DNA of 64,000 nt, from positions 2,666,001-2,730,000 of the forward strand of contig NZ_CP031557.1 of the NCBI RefSeq assembly GCF_003403075.1, read 5' to 3'. Positions 1-7,882 of this stretch are shown here, piece by piece. The notes beneath the pieces were generated by a model, which ran no database searches, was not told the DNA's origin, and saw nothing but the letters and a program-made list of their open reading frames with translations. The position numbers were made by a program, and so were the translations under genes. The DNA comes from Flavobacterium psychrotrophum. GTDB taxonomy: Bacteria; Bacteroidota; Bacteroidia; Flavobacteriales; Flavobacteriaceae. The number at the start of each line of letters is the position of its first letter. The first letter of the stretch is position 1.

Positions 1-65
1 TCCTGTACTTACACTGCAAACTTTGCCCTTGTAAAAATTATAATCCTTTTTTTTATTAAACTCAT

Positions 66-94
66 AAATAAAAAAGGGAATCAACAAGATTCCC
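66..94 (-). terminator. Terminator of the ferredoxin gene
   Basis: Inverted repeat GGGAATC / GATTCCC (76-82 and 88-94) with a 5-nt loop. On the minus strand it is followed by a T-rich run, which is the layout of an intrinsic terminator. It lies about 30 nt past the ferredoxin stop. Confidence 0.75.
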
Positions 95-124
95 AATATC
101 GCTAAGCCCTTATAAAATTTATAA

Positions 125-478
125 TTACTCATCTCCGTGCAAAAATGCCTGGCGGTTAAGTAATGTTTCATCACTTTCCACATGGTTATCATCGGGCACG
201 CAGCAGTCTACCGGGCAAACGGCGGCACACTGTGGCTCATCATGAAAGCCTTTACACTCGGTACACTTATCAGGTACTATATAATAAATATCGTCGCTTA
301 TAGGCGTATGCGGACTGTCGGCATCTACTTCCTCGCCGCTTGGCAATACAAGTTTGCCGCGCAGTTTAGTACCGTCTTTATAGCGCCAGTCGTCAGCGCC
401 CTCATATATTGCGGTGTTAGGGCACTCCGGTTCGCAGGCCCCACAGTTTATACATTCGTCTGTTATAATGATCGCCAT
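125..478 (-). CDS. 4Fe-4S dicluster ferredoxin
   Basis: A 117-residue soluble electron carrier. The first cluster motif is C9-x2-C12-x2-C15-x3-C19-P. The second is C72-x2-C75-x8-C84-x3-C88-P, followed by C92 and C93. The enlarged spacing in the second motif and the acidic tail match the two-cluster ferredoxins that sit beside acyl-CoA reductase genes in flavobacteria. It is divergent from the LuxC-like gene at 549, with about 70 bp between the starts, so the two may share regulation. The electron partner is not visible. It is cytoplasmic, with no signal peptide. Confidence 0.9.
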   Translation of the reverse strand: MAIIITDECINCGACEPECPNTAIYEGADDWRYKDGTKLRGKLVLPSGEEVDADSPHTPISDDIYYIVPDKCTECKGFHDEPQCAAVCPVDCCVPDDNHVESDETLLNRQAFLHGDE

Positions 479-501
479 GGCTGTATCTTAGTTTTAATAC
501 G

Positions 502-509
502 TAAATTTG
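502..509 (+). promoter_or_regulatory. Possible -7 element TAAATTTG
   Basis: TAAATTTG matches the Bacteroidota -7 consensus TAnnTTTG and lies about 40 bp before the acyl-CoA reductase start. No clear -33 TTG is seen at the usual distance, so this is a weak call. Confidence 0.4.
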
Positions 510-548
510 CAGCAAAATTACGTCCAAATCCATTCATAAACAAGAACA

Positions 549-1607
549 ATGACGTTAACAGAAACAAAAAAAGCGTTTGCACAGCTCGGTGATTTCTTAG
601 GCCAGTTTAGTTTAGAAAACAGCCAACCTAAAGAAAATGTGTTGTTTAACGATATTTTTTATAACGACTTCTTAGACCTTATACAACTATCGCAATCGCA
701 TAACCGCTGGTTTACACCAGAGCAGGTTTATTTTGCCATAGACCAGTGGGCACAGGCTTTAACACAAAGTAACCTTGACAACTGGCTTGCAGGCTACAAC
801 CTTGAGGCAGTGCAGCCTAAAACCGTAGGGCTTATACTTGCGGGTAATATTCCGTTGGTAGGTTTCCACGATTTTTTATCGGTAATTGTTGCAGGGCATA
901 AAGTTTTGGTAAAACTATCCTCTAACGATAAATACCTGTTGCCGTTTTTAGCAAAATACCTGATAGCCGTTGCACCCCAACTCGCAGAACAGATAACCTT
1001 TACCGAAGGAAAACTGGAAGGTTTTGATGCGGTAATTGCCACAGGCAGTAACAATACCGCACGCTATTTTGAATACTATTTTAAAGATAAGCCAAGCATA
1101 ATACGCAAGAACCGCAATTCTGTAGCAGTACTTACAGGTAATGAAACTGCTGAAGAGCTTACCGCCCTTGGCGAAGACATCTTCCGTTATTTTGGGCTGG
1201 GATGCCGCAATGTGTCTAAACTTTTTGTACCGCAGGGTTATGACTTTACAGCATTTTTTGAAGCGATATTTGCCTACGGCGATATCATTCATTATGAAAA
1301 GTATGCCAACAATTACGACTACAACAAAGCCGTATTTTTAATGAGCAACTTTAAGCTGCTCGACAACGGTTTCCTTACCATTAAGGAAGATACAAGTTAT
1401 GCCTCCCCTATTTCGAGCGTGTTTTATGAATATTATGATGACATTGATACCATAAAACAAAAACTGGATGCAGAACACGAACAGATTCAGTGTGTTGTAG
1501 GCAGCGGTTACCCGCACAGCAGCCTGGCATTTGGGGAAACACAAAAACCGGGCTTGTTAGATTATGCAGATAATGTGGATACAATTTTGTTTTTATCAAA
1601 AATATAG
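549..1607 (+). CDS. Acyl-CoA reductase (LuxC family)
   Basis: A 352-residue protein of the LuxC-type aldehyde dehydrogenase fold, which reduces acyl-CoA or acyl thioesters to aldehydes with NAD(P)H. The segment GLILAGNIPLVGFHDFLSV (about 92-111) is the family's nucleotide-binding region. GLGCRNVSKLFVP (about 217-229) contains the expected catalytic Cys. No signal peptide or membrane segment is seen. No luxD, luxE or luxAB genes are nearby, so luminescence is not implied. In flavobacteria this gene is commonly next to the dicluster ferredoxin and serC/serA, as here. The physiological substrate is unknown. Confidence 0.85.
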   Translation: MTLTETKKAFAQLGDFLGQFSLENSQPKENVLFNDIFYNDFLDLIQLSQSHNRWFTPEQVYFAIDQWAQALTQSNLDNWLAGYNLEAVQPKTVGLILAGNIPLVGFHDFLSVIVAGHKVLVKLSSNDKYLLPFLAKYLIAVAPQLAEQITFTEGKLEGFDAVIATGSNNTARYFEYYFKDKPSIIRKNRNSVAVLTGNETAEELTALGEDIFRYFGLGCRNVSKLFVPQGYDFTAFFEAIFAYGDIIHYEKYANNYDYNKAVFLMSNFKLLDNGFLTIKEDTSYASPISSVFYEYYDDIDTIKQKLDAEHEQIQCVVGSGYPHSSLAFGETQKPGLLDYADNVDTILFLSKI

Positions 1608-1687
1608 CAGAATAATTTAGAAAAATAGTAGTGCTTGTTTCTTTCATAATTAAGAAATTTGTAGCACTTTATAAGTAACACACTACC

Positions 1688-2761
1688 ATGAAAAAACACA
1701 ACTTTAGCGCAGGACCATCTATCCTGCCACAAGAAGTATTCGAAAAATCAGCACAAGCCATATTAGACTTTAACGGTTCCGGGCTATCAATACTGGAAAT
1801 ATCGCACCGCAGCAAAGATTTTGTTGCCGTGATGGAAGATGCCCGTGCCCTGGCCCTTGAACTTCTTGGCCTTACCGGCAAAGGCTACCAGGCTATATTC
1901 TTATCGGGCGGTGCAAGCCTTGAGTTTATCAGAGTACCTTATAACCTGCTTAAAGAGGGTGGCAAAGCTGCCTATCTTGATACAGGAACATGGGCTTCGG
2001 CGGCTATAAAAGAAGCGAAGAAATTTGGTACTACCGAAGTTGTGGCTTCATCAAAAGCAGAAAACTATAACCATATCCCTACCGGATATACCATACCTGC
2101 CGATGCAGATTATTTTCACTGCACCAGCAACAACACCATTTTTGGCACGCAGATGCAGGATTTCCCTGAAACAGATGTGCCACTGGTATGCGACATGAGT
2201 TCGGATATTTTTTCGCGCGAGCTCGATTTTTCTAAATTCGGAATCATCTATGCCGGAGCGCAAAAAAACATGGGCCCTGCGGGTACCGCACTGATAGTAA
2301 TCAAGGAAGAACTGCTGGGCAAAACAGGCCGTAGTATTCCGTCGTTATTAGATTACCAGCAGCATATTGATAAAGAAAGTATGTACAATACCCCGGCGGT
2401 ATTTCCTGTATATGCGGTATACCTTACCCTGCAATGGCTTAAAGGCCAGGGTGGCATAAAAGGTATCGAAGCTAAAAACAACGAAAAAGCAGCATTACTT
2501 TATGACGAAATAGACCGTAACCCATTATTTGTGGGTACTGCAAAAAACGAAGACCGTTCTAAAATGAACGTATGCTTCTTATTAAAAGACGAAGCACACG
2601 CAGAGCAGTTCGACAAACTGTGGAAGGCAGCAGGCATTAGCGGGCTACCGGGTCACAGGTCGGTTGGCGGTTACAGGGCTTCTATTTACAATGCCATGCC
2701 TATAGAAAGCGTTCAGGTACTTGTAGATGTTATGCAGGAGCTTGAGAAAAGTGTTCAGTAA
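1688..2761 (+). CDS. serC: Phosphoserine aminotransferase
   Basis: A 357-residue class V PLP aminotransferase that converts 3-phosphohydroxypyruvate and glutamate to O-phosphoserine in serine biosynthesis; the family also acts in pyridoxine synthesis. The N-terminus MKKHNFSAGPSILP is diagnostic. The PLP-binding lysine is K193 in YAGAQKNMGPAG. The C-terminus has the family motif GHRSVGGYRASIYNA. The length is normal for the family. serA follows 197 bp downstream on the same strand, so the two catalyse consecutive steps, but the spacer carries a repeat, which leaves co-transcription uncertain. Confidence 0.96.
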   Translation: MKKHNFSAGPSILPQEVFEKSAQAILDFNGSGLSILEISHRSKDFVAVMEDARALALELLGLTGKGYQAIFLSGGASLEFIRVPYNLLKEGGKAAYLDTGTWASAAIKEAKKFGTTEVVASSKAENYNHIPTGYTIPADADYFHCTSNNTIFGTQMQDFPETDVPLVCDMSSDIFSRELDFSKFGIIYAGAQKNMGPAGTALIVIKEELLGKTGRSIPSLLDYQQHIDKESMYNTPAVFPVYAVYLTLQWLKGQGGIKGIEAKNNEKAALLYDEIDRNPLFVGTAKNEDRSKMNVCFLLKDEAHAEQFDKLWKAAGISGLPGHRSVGGYRASIYNAMPIESVQVLVDVMQELEKSVQ

Positions 2762-2958
2762 ACAGTATTCAGAAAACTAGCAGTAGACAGTTTTGCCGTT
2801 GCTTCGCCAGTTCGGCTAAAGCCTCGGGTCCGACGATAGGAGGAATCTCAATCGCTATAAAATTTCGAGATTCTTCGACTCCGCTGCGCTGCGCTCAGAA
2901 TGACAAACCGTTCTGAATATTTCAATTTTTCAATCATTAAATCTTTAAATACTAAAGA
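2762..2958 (+). repeat. serC-serA spacer with palindromic intergenic repeat
   Basis: The 197-bp gap contains the inverted arms GAATCTC and GAGATTC. These are followed by a segment of the kind CTTCGACTCCGC..GCTCAGAATGACA (about 2871-2903), which resembles a dispersed noncoding repeat commonly seen in flavobacterial genomes. An AT-rich stretch of TTTCAAT/TTAAATC words then leads into serA. No gene is seen. Confidence 0.55.
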
Positions 2959-3921
2959 ATGAAAGTATTAGCAAACGACGGTATCTCTAAAAGTGGGATC
3001 ATTGCCCTTGAAGATGCAGGTTTTGAAGTGATAACAACAAAGGTAGCCCAGGAGCAGGTTGCCAATTATATAAATACCAATGATGTTGCTGTACTGCTTG
3101 TACGCAGTGCTACTAAAGTACGCAAAGACATTATAGATACCTGCCCGGGCCTTAAGATAATAGGCCGTGGCGGTGTGGGTATGGATAATATTGATGTGGA
3201 ATATGCCCGCGAAAAAGGCATCCACGTTATTAATACTCCGGCATCATCTTCAGACTCTGTGGCAGAGCTTGTATTTGCCCACCTGTTTAGTGGTGTACGT
3301 TTCTTATACGACAGTAACCGCCAGATGCCCCTTGAAGGCGACTCTAATTTTGAGGCACTTAAAAAAGCATATGCCAATGGTATCGAGCTTCGTGGTAAGA
3401 CCTTGGGTATTATCGGTTTTGGACGTATAGGGCGCTCTGTGGCACGTGTGGCACTGGGACTTGGCATGAAAGTTATTGCATCTGATAAGTTTGTAGGCGA
3501 GGCTGCCATCCGTGTAGATTTTTACAATGGGCAGTTTATTAATGTAGACATTGTTACTGAGCCTCTTGAAGACCTTTTTAAGCATGCTGACTTTATTACC
3601 CTGCACGTTCCTGCACAGGACGGCGGTTATGTAATAGGCAAGCCTGAATTTGAGATCATGAAAGACGGTGTGGGTATTGTAAATGCATCGCGTGGGGGTG
3701 TGATAGATGAAGTTGCCCTTATTGACGCGCTTGACAGTGGCAAGGTAGCTTTTGCAGGCCTTGATGTTTTTGAAGAAGAACCTACCCCAGCTGTGCAGGT
3801 ACTAATGCACCCAAAAGTATCGCTTACGCCGCACATAGGTGCTGCAACGCTCGAAGCACAGGACCGTATAGGTACAGAGCTTGCAGAGCAGATAAGCAGC
3901 CTGCTTAAATCTGAAAAATAA
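2959..3921 (+). CDS. serA: D-3-phosphoglycerate dehydrogenase
   Basis: A 320-residue D-isomer 2-hydroxyacid dehydrogenase, the NAD-dependent first step of serine biosynthesis. The Rossmann motif GFGRIG is at 153-158. The catalytic Arg is R245 in NASRGG, followed by a Glu near 272-274 and H292 in PHIGAATLEA. It is the short form without a C-terminal ACT domain, so the serine feedback known for longer SerA proteins is not expected from the sequence. It follows serC and ends at a strong terminator. Confidence 0.93.
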   Translation: MKVLANDGISKSGIIALEDAGFEVITTKVAQEQVANYINTNDVAVLLVRSATKVRKDIIDTCPGLKIIGRGGVGMDNIDVEYAREKGIHVINTPASSSDSVAELVFAHLFSGVRFLYDSNRQMPLEGDSNFEALKKAYANGIELRGKTLGIIGFGRIGRSVARVALGLGMKVIASDKFVGEAAIRVDFYNGQFINVDIVTEPLEDLFKHADFITLHVPAQDGGYVIGKPEFEIMKDGVGIVNASRGGVIDEVALIDALDSGKVAFAGLDVFEEEPTPAVQVLMHPKVSLTPHIGAATLEAQDRIGTELAEQISSLLKSEK

Positions 3922-3941
3922 AAACCAATTATAATGAGAGG

Positions 3942-3970
3942 CCGCTATGAGAAATCATGGCGGTTTTTTT
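3942..3970 (+). terminator. serA terminator
   Basis: Stem CCGCTATGA / TCATGGCGG (3942-3950 and 3955-3963, with one G.T pair), loop GAAA, then seven T's. This is a textbook intrinsic terminator 20 nt after the serA stop. Confidence 0.9.
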
Positions 3971-3991
3971 ATGGATAATATATGGAGGAGA

Positions 3992-4516
3992 TTACTCCGC
4001 TGGCTGGTGGTTATAACTAAAAACACGTTTTAGTTTCCAGCTGCCTTTTGTATCTATAACCCAAAGGCAGGTAAATTTTGCACGGCCTGTTTTGTATGCT
4101 GATTTTCCGGGCTCCTGCATATAAAATTCGTGTTCACCCGTTTCGAGTGCGCCATATACAACACCATTTTTTTCCATTGCGCATACTTCAATGCTTCCGG
4201 CTACAATGCGGCGTGTTATTTTTCCGTCAGGAGAATTACATATGTTATTTCGGGTAGCATCTATAAACTCCTTTTTATTCTGAATGCCGCCCTTGTCATG
4301 GTAAAACTCCAGGTCATCGGCAAGAATATTATCAAGGATTTTATAGTTACAGTTATTAAAGCCCTGGTCAAAAAGCAGGCTGTCCATTTTTATGGCTTTG
4401 AGGTATAAATCAGAACCTTTACGTTCCTGGGCATTCATAAAGCCGATAGAAAACAAAGCAGCTATGAGCATACTTATTACTCCTGTTTTAAAATACTGTT
4501 TATGATGCTGTTTCAT
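3992..4516 (-). CDS. Secreted DUF4440 / NTF2-like protein
   Basis: About 174 residues. The ATG at 4516 is chosen because the longer open frame upstream runs into the 3' end of the RNase P RNA gene. An N-terminal hydrophobic segment ending near FMNAQE reads as a signal peptide. The rest is a small alpha+beta domain of the nuclear-transport-factor-2-like/DUF4440 type, with ILADDLEFYHDKGG in the first half and KLKRVFSYNHQP at the end. It is probably periplasmic. Such domains bind small ligands or act as enzymes, and nothing here identifies the ligand. Confidence 0.7.
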   Translation of the reverse strand: MKQHHKQYFKTGVISMLIAALFSIGFMNAQERKGSDLYLKAIKMDSLLFDQGFNNCNYKILDNILADDLEFYHDKGGIQNKKEFIDATRNNICNSPDGKITRRIVAGSIEVCAMEKNGVVYGALETGEHEFYMQEPGKSAYKTGRAKFTCLWVIDTKGSWKLKRVFSYNHQPAE

Positions 4517-4564
4517 TAGAGTGAAGTTAAATTTAAAATCTAATTTCTGAAATCTTAAATAAAA

Positions 4565-4884
4565 AAAGCAGGCCTGTAAGCCGGATTCTGTATTGCGCCA
4601 AAGCACAACCCTTATCATTTATCTGGTAATAACATTGCTGTTACTATCTATCTGCCTACCCCCCGGCATCGGGCGGGCCGCCCTACATATAGCCGGTATA
4701 CATGGCATTTCACCGCAAAGAGTTTACCTGGTTTCACTACAGCATTACCTGTACATACTTTCTGTTGCACTTGTCCTCCCTCCCGCCGAGGCGGAAAGTG
4801 ACGGGCGTTACCCGCTAAGCTGCCCTCTGGTGTCCGGACTTTCCTCCCTCACGCAAGCGTGAAAGCGATAAGGCGGCCTGCTTT
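4565..4884 (-). ncRNA. rnpB: RNase P RNA (class A)
   Basis: Catalytic RNA that matures tRNA 5' ends. Read on the minus strand, it has the universal GAGGAAAGTCCGGAC block near the 5' end (about 4837-4852) and ACAGAATCCGGCTTACAGG near the 3' end. The two ends pair through AAGCAGGCC / GGCCTGCTT to form stem P1. A run of T's directly follows (4567-4561 on the minus strand) and likely ends transcription. The length of about 320 nt is a little short of the E. coli RNA. The ends are set by the P1 pairing and are approximate to a few bases. Confidence 0.95.
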
Positions 4885-5062
4885 GGCGGCAAAAGTACGA
4901 TTAAGTTTGAAAGTTATAATGTAGAATGTTGTAAAGTTCTGCACGCTATTCAAAACTTTCAACGTTTAAACACAATTCAGTTTAACATTCCGTTGGCAGC
5001 CATGCGTTGGCGTAATTTTTACCTTTAGGTATATAAAGCGAACGTACTTAAAAACACATATC

Positions 5063-5365
5063 ATGGACAGACAAATGTATCACTACGCCACCGTTTCTAA
5101 GGCATTACAGGAACTGGCAGAAAAAGGTTTTACAACAGATTTTAACCTTGAAGAAGACCGTATTAAAAGCCGCACCGAAGACTTTACGGTAGAGCACGTT
5201 TATCGTTATGAGGGCGAATCTGACCCTGGTGATGAGGCTACCGTATACGGCATATCATCTAACAATGGCGAAAAAGGCGTGTTTGTGGCCGGTGCCGGTG
5301 CATTTGGCGAAAAAAGCGCAGCAAAGGCACTGCACGAACTAACTATGCAAGGCAGGGATAGCTAA
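5063..5365 (+). CDS. Conserved small hypothetical protein
   Basis: A 100-residue acidic soluble protein with no signal peptide. It begins with a helix ([15 protein letters not shown]), then has a strand-rich middle and a [14 protein letters not shown] glycine-rich stretch. Similar small flavobacterial proteins are sometimes labelled phosphoribosylpyrophosphate synthetase, but the PRPP-binding motif and full-length PRPP synthetase fold are absent, so that name should not be used. It ends one base before the topoisomerase IB start and is probably co-transcribed with it. Function unknown. Confidence 0.7.
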   Translation: MDRQMYHYATVSKALQELAEKGFTTDFNLEEDRIKSRTEDFTVEHVYRYEGESDPGDEATVYGISSNNGEKGVFVAGAGAFGEKSAAKALHELTMQGRDS

Positions 5366-5366
5366 G

Positions 5367-6449
5367 ATGAACCGCCTGCAAAAAAAACTCGAAAAAATAG
5401 GGAGCGATCCTAAAATAACCGCAAAGGCTGTTGGCCTGCGCTATGCCCTTAGTACCGACAAAGGCTATTACAGGAAGCGCCGTGCCAACAGTTTTTCTTA
5501 TGTAGATGAAAATCGTGCTGCTGTAAAAGATAAAGATGTACTGGAACGTATTAAGACACTCGTTATTCCGCCGGCGTGGGAAAATGTATGGATATCTCCG
5601 TTTGAAAACGGGCACCTGCAAGTAACAGGTACCGATGCAAAAGGCCGCAAGCAGTACCGCTATCATCCGCACTGGAACAAGATACGCAACCAGAGCAAAT
5701 TTTACCGCCTGCGCCGTTTTGGGCTTGCCCTGCCCCACATTCGTGAGCAGGTAGATAAAGACCTGGCACGCCATGGCCTGCCCTATGAAAAAGTTGTTGC
5801 CCTTGTAATAAAGCTTATTGAGCTTACAAACATCCGCATAGGTAATGATGCTTACAAAAAACTATATGGGTCTTTTGGACTTACCACACTGCGCGACAGG
5901 CACGTAAAATTTGAAGGTAGCACCGTATGGTTTGAGTTTGTAGGCAAAAAAGGTATTAAGCACAAAATAAAGCTGCAAAGCCGCCGTATGGCGAACCTGG
6001 TAAAAAAATGCAGGGACATACCGGGACAGGAACTCTTTCAGTATTATGATGACGATGGCAAACACCACACCATAGGATCGGCAGATGTAAATCATTACCT
6101 TAAGGAAGTTTCGGGTGAAGATTTTAGTGCCAAGGATTTTCGTGCCTGGGCAGGTAGCCTTAATGCCTTATGCGCCTTTCATGAACTTGGCGAATTTACC
6201 ACCCAGACAGAACTTAAAAAGAATATCATAAATGTGTTTGACCATGTAGCCGGGAAGCTAGGCAATACCCGCACGGTTTGTAAAAAATACTATGTACACC
6301 CCACAGTCGTAGCCGCTTATGAAAAGGGTTCGATATGGAACTATAAGGCCACCATTACCGAAAAGGACAATGCAGGCGAACTCAATCCTTCTGAAAAAGC
6401 CTTACTTAACTTACTTACTACAGAAGACATAGCGGAGGTGGTGGGGTAA
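5367..6449 (+). CDS. DNA topoisomerase IB
   Basis: A 360-residue type IB topoisomerase of the compact poxvirus/bacterial class, which relaxes DNA supercoils through a 3'-phosphotyrosyl bond. The N-terminal domain contains VIPPAWENVWISP (about 66-78). The catalytic domain has KLIELTNIRIGNDAY (conserved Arg), a KxxRD-type loop, and KDFRAWAGSLNAL (second Arg). The nucleophile is the second Tyr of CKKYYVHP, about Y309. Length is typical. The gene follows the small hypothetical with a 1-nt gap. No defect is seen. Confidence 0.93.
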   Translation: MNRLQKKLEKIGSDPKITAKAVGLRYALSTDKGYYRKRRANSFSYVDENRAAVKDKDVLERIKTLVIPPAWENVWISPFENGHLQVTGTDAKGRKQYRYHPHWNKIRNQSKFYRLRRFGLALPHIREQVDKDLARHGLPYEKVVALVIKLIELTNIRIGNDAYKKLYGSFGLTTLRDRHVKFEGSTVWFEFVGKKGIKHKIKLQSRRMANLVKKCRDIPGQELFQYYDDDGKHHTIGSADVNHYLKEVSGEDFSAKDFRAWAGSLNALCAFHELGEFTTQTELKKNIINVFDHVAGKLGNTRTVCKKYYVHPTVVAAYEKGSIWNYKATITEKDNAGELNPSEKALLNLLTTEDIAEVVG

Positions 6450-6460
6450 TCTATTTAAAT

Positions 6461-6584
6461 ATTGAAAGATTTAAGATTGAAAAATTCATTGACCATAGAA
6501 GTTTATTATTTTTATAGTAATTTTCAGGTTATAAAATATTTTAATCTTTCAATCTTAAATCTTTCAATCTTAAATCTTTCAATC
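6461..6584. repeat. Inverted repeat plus 15-bp tandem repeat
   Basis: ATTGAAAGATTTAAGATTGAAA (6461-6482, broken here as ATTGAAAGATT + TAAGATTGAAA) has its exact reverse complement at 6547-6568 and again at 6562-6583. The right side is therefore a tandem array of a 15-bp unit. It lies between the topoisomerase stop and the antiporter start. The middle is AT-rich with no gene. Confidence 0.8.
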
Positions 6585-6588
6585 AAAT

Positions 6589-7839
6589 TTGGAAAACTAC
6601 ACTGTAGTATTGTTTATACTCGCCATCATGATATGCCTTTCTGCCCTGGCAGATAAGATAAAACTACCTTACCCTATTATACTTATCGTTGCGGGCATTG
6701 CCATAGGCTTTACACCATCTCTCCCTAAAATTTCTATAGACCCGGAGATCATTTTCCTGATATTTTTGCCGCCACTGCTGTATGATGCTGCCTTTAACAT
6801 CTCGATGAATGATTTTAAAACCCAATTCAATACCATAAGTACACTGGCTATTACGCTTGTTTTTCTTACTACAGCGGGTATAGCTGCCGTAGCCTACTTT
6901 TTGGTTCCCGGTATGACCTGGCCGCTGGCATTTGTACTTGGCGCCATACTATCTGCTACCGATGCCGTTGCTGCCATGAGTATTACAAAAGGGCTGGGCT
7001 TATCGCACAAAACAAATACCATACTTGAGGGTGAAAGCCTTATAAACGATGCATCTGCACTGGTAGCCTACCGCTTTGCTGTAGCTGCCGCAACAGGAAC
7101 AGCCTTTGTATTTTGGCGTGCTGCATGGGAGTTTATTGTACTACTGGCAGGTGGGTTTTTAATTGGTTTCCTTATGGGAAAAATAACATTTGTACTTCAG
7201 TTCATAAAAAACAACAGCATTGTAATTGTCAGCTTCCTGTTATTACTGCCTTTTGTAACCTATCTGGTTGCAGAAGAATTTCACGTATCGGGTGTTATAG
7301 CGGTAGTTGTTTTGGGTTTATCTGTCTCGTTTTTGAGCAACAGGGTTTTTCCTGAACATTTAAAAAACCAGTCGCGCCACATTTGGGACATTATTATATT
7401 CCTGCTTAACGGACTCATTTTTATTTTAATTGGCCTGCAGTTTCCTTACGTATTAAAGAATATACCATCAGAAAAAGTTGGACCATACATAGGTTATGCC
7501 TTTATAATTACAATAGTTACGCTAATTATCAGGATGCTTAGGGTGTTTAGCCAAAGAATGAACCTTCAAACCGCATTCAGAAAAAGAAGAGGACGTATCA
7601 GTAAAGAAGCATTACTGGATTTAAGAAACAGTCTTATCATAAGCTGGAGTGGTATGCGTGGCATTGTATCGCTTGCAATTGCCCTTGGTTTACCCGAAGA
7701 GCTTGGCGATGGCAGCCCGTTTCCGCTACGCAACGAGATTATCTTTATATCGGTTGCCGTTGTGCTGTTTACACTGTTAGGGCAAGGGCTTACCCTGCCA
7801 TTTATAGTAAGAAAACTGACACGAAAGCCACAGGAATAA
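6589..7839 (+). CDS. Na+/H+ antiporter (CPA1 family)
   Basis: A 416-residue inner-membrane protein with about 12 hydrophobic segments that exchanges monovalent cations for protons. Family motifs: FLPPLLYDAAF (about 62-72), ATDAVAAM with the ion-binding Asp (about 124-131), and GESLINDASALVAYRFA (about 146-162). The C-terminus is short, without a large cytoplasmic regulatory domain. The only start that keeps the first membrane helix is a TTG at 6589, just after the tandem repeat, so a TTG start is inferred. Substrate (Na+, K+ or Li+) cannot be told. Confidence 0.9.
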   Translation: MENYTVVLFILAIMICLSALADKIKLPYPIILIVAGIAIGFTPSLPKISIDPEIIFLIFLPPLLYDAAFNISMNDFKTQFNTISTLAITLVFLTTAGIAAVAYFLVPGMTWPLAFVLGAILSATDAVAAMSITKGLGLSHKTNTILEGESLINDASALVAYRFAVAAATGTAFVFWRAAWEFIVLLAGGFLIGFLMGKITFVLQFIKNNSIVIVSFLLLLPFVTYLVAEEFHVSGVIAVVVLGLSVSFLSNRVFPEHLKNQSRHIWDIIIFLLNGLIFILIGLQFPYVLKNIPSEKVGPYIGYAFIITIVTLIIRMLRVFSQRMNLQTAFRKRRGRISKEALLDLRNSLIISWSGMRGIVSLAIALGLPEELGDGSPFPLRNEIIFISVAVVLFTLLGQGLTLPFIVRKLTRKPQE

Positions 7840-7848
7840 TAATTACTT

Positions 7849-7866
7849 TTTACGATATATCGTAAA
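7849..7866. promoter_or_regulatory. 18-bp perfect palindrome, possible operator
   Basis: TTTACGATATATCGTAAA is a perfect dyad in the 43-bp gap before the secreted hydrolase gene, 17 bp from its ATG. No T-run follows, so it is not a terminator. Its size and place suit a dimeric repressor site. The regulator is not identified. Confidence 0.5.
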
Positions 7867-7882
7867 TTATAAAATACAAACC

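Noticed and set aside
182..592. 136-residue plus-strand frame over the ferredoxin
   Set aside because: Antisense to a well-supported ferredoxin and overlapping the start of the acyl-CoA reductase.
549..1607. Bioluminescence (lux) locus
   Set aside because: Only a LuxC-family reductase is present; luxA, luxB, luxD and luxE are absent.
4593..4862. 89-residue plus-strand open frame
   Set aside because: It lies antisense to the RNase P RNA gene and has no protein-like features.
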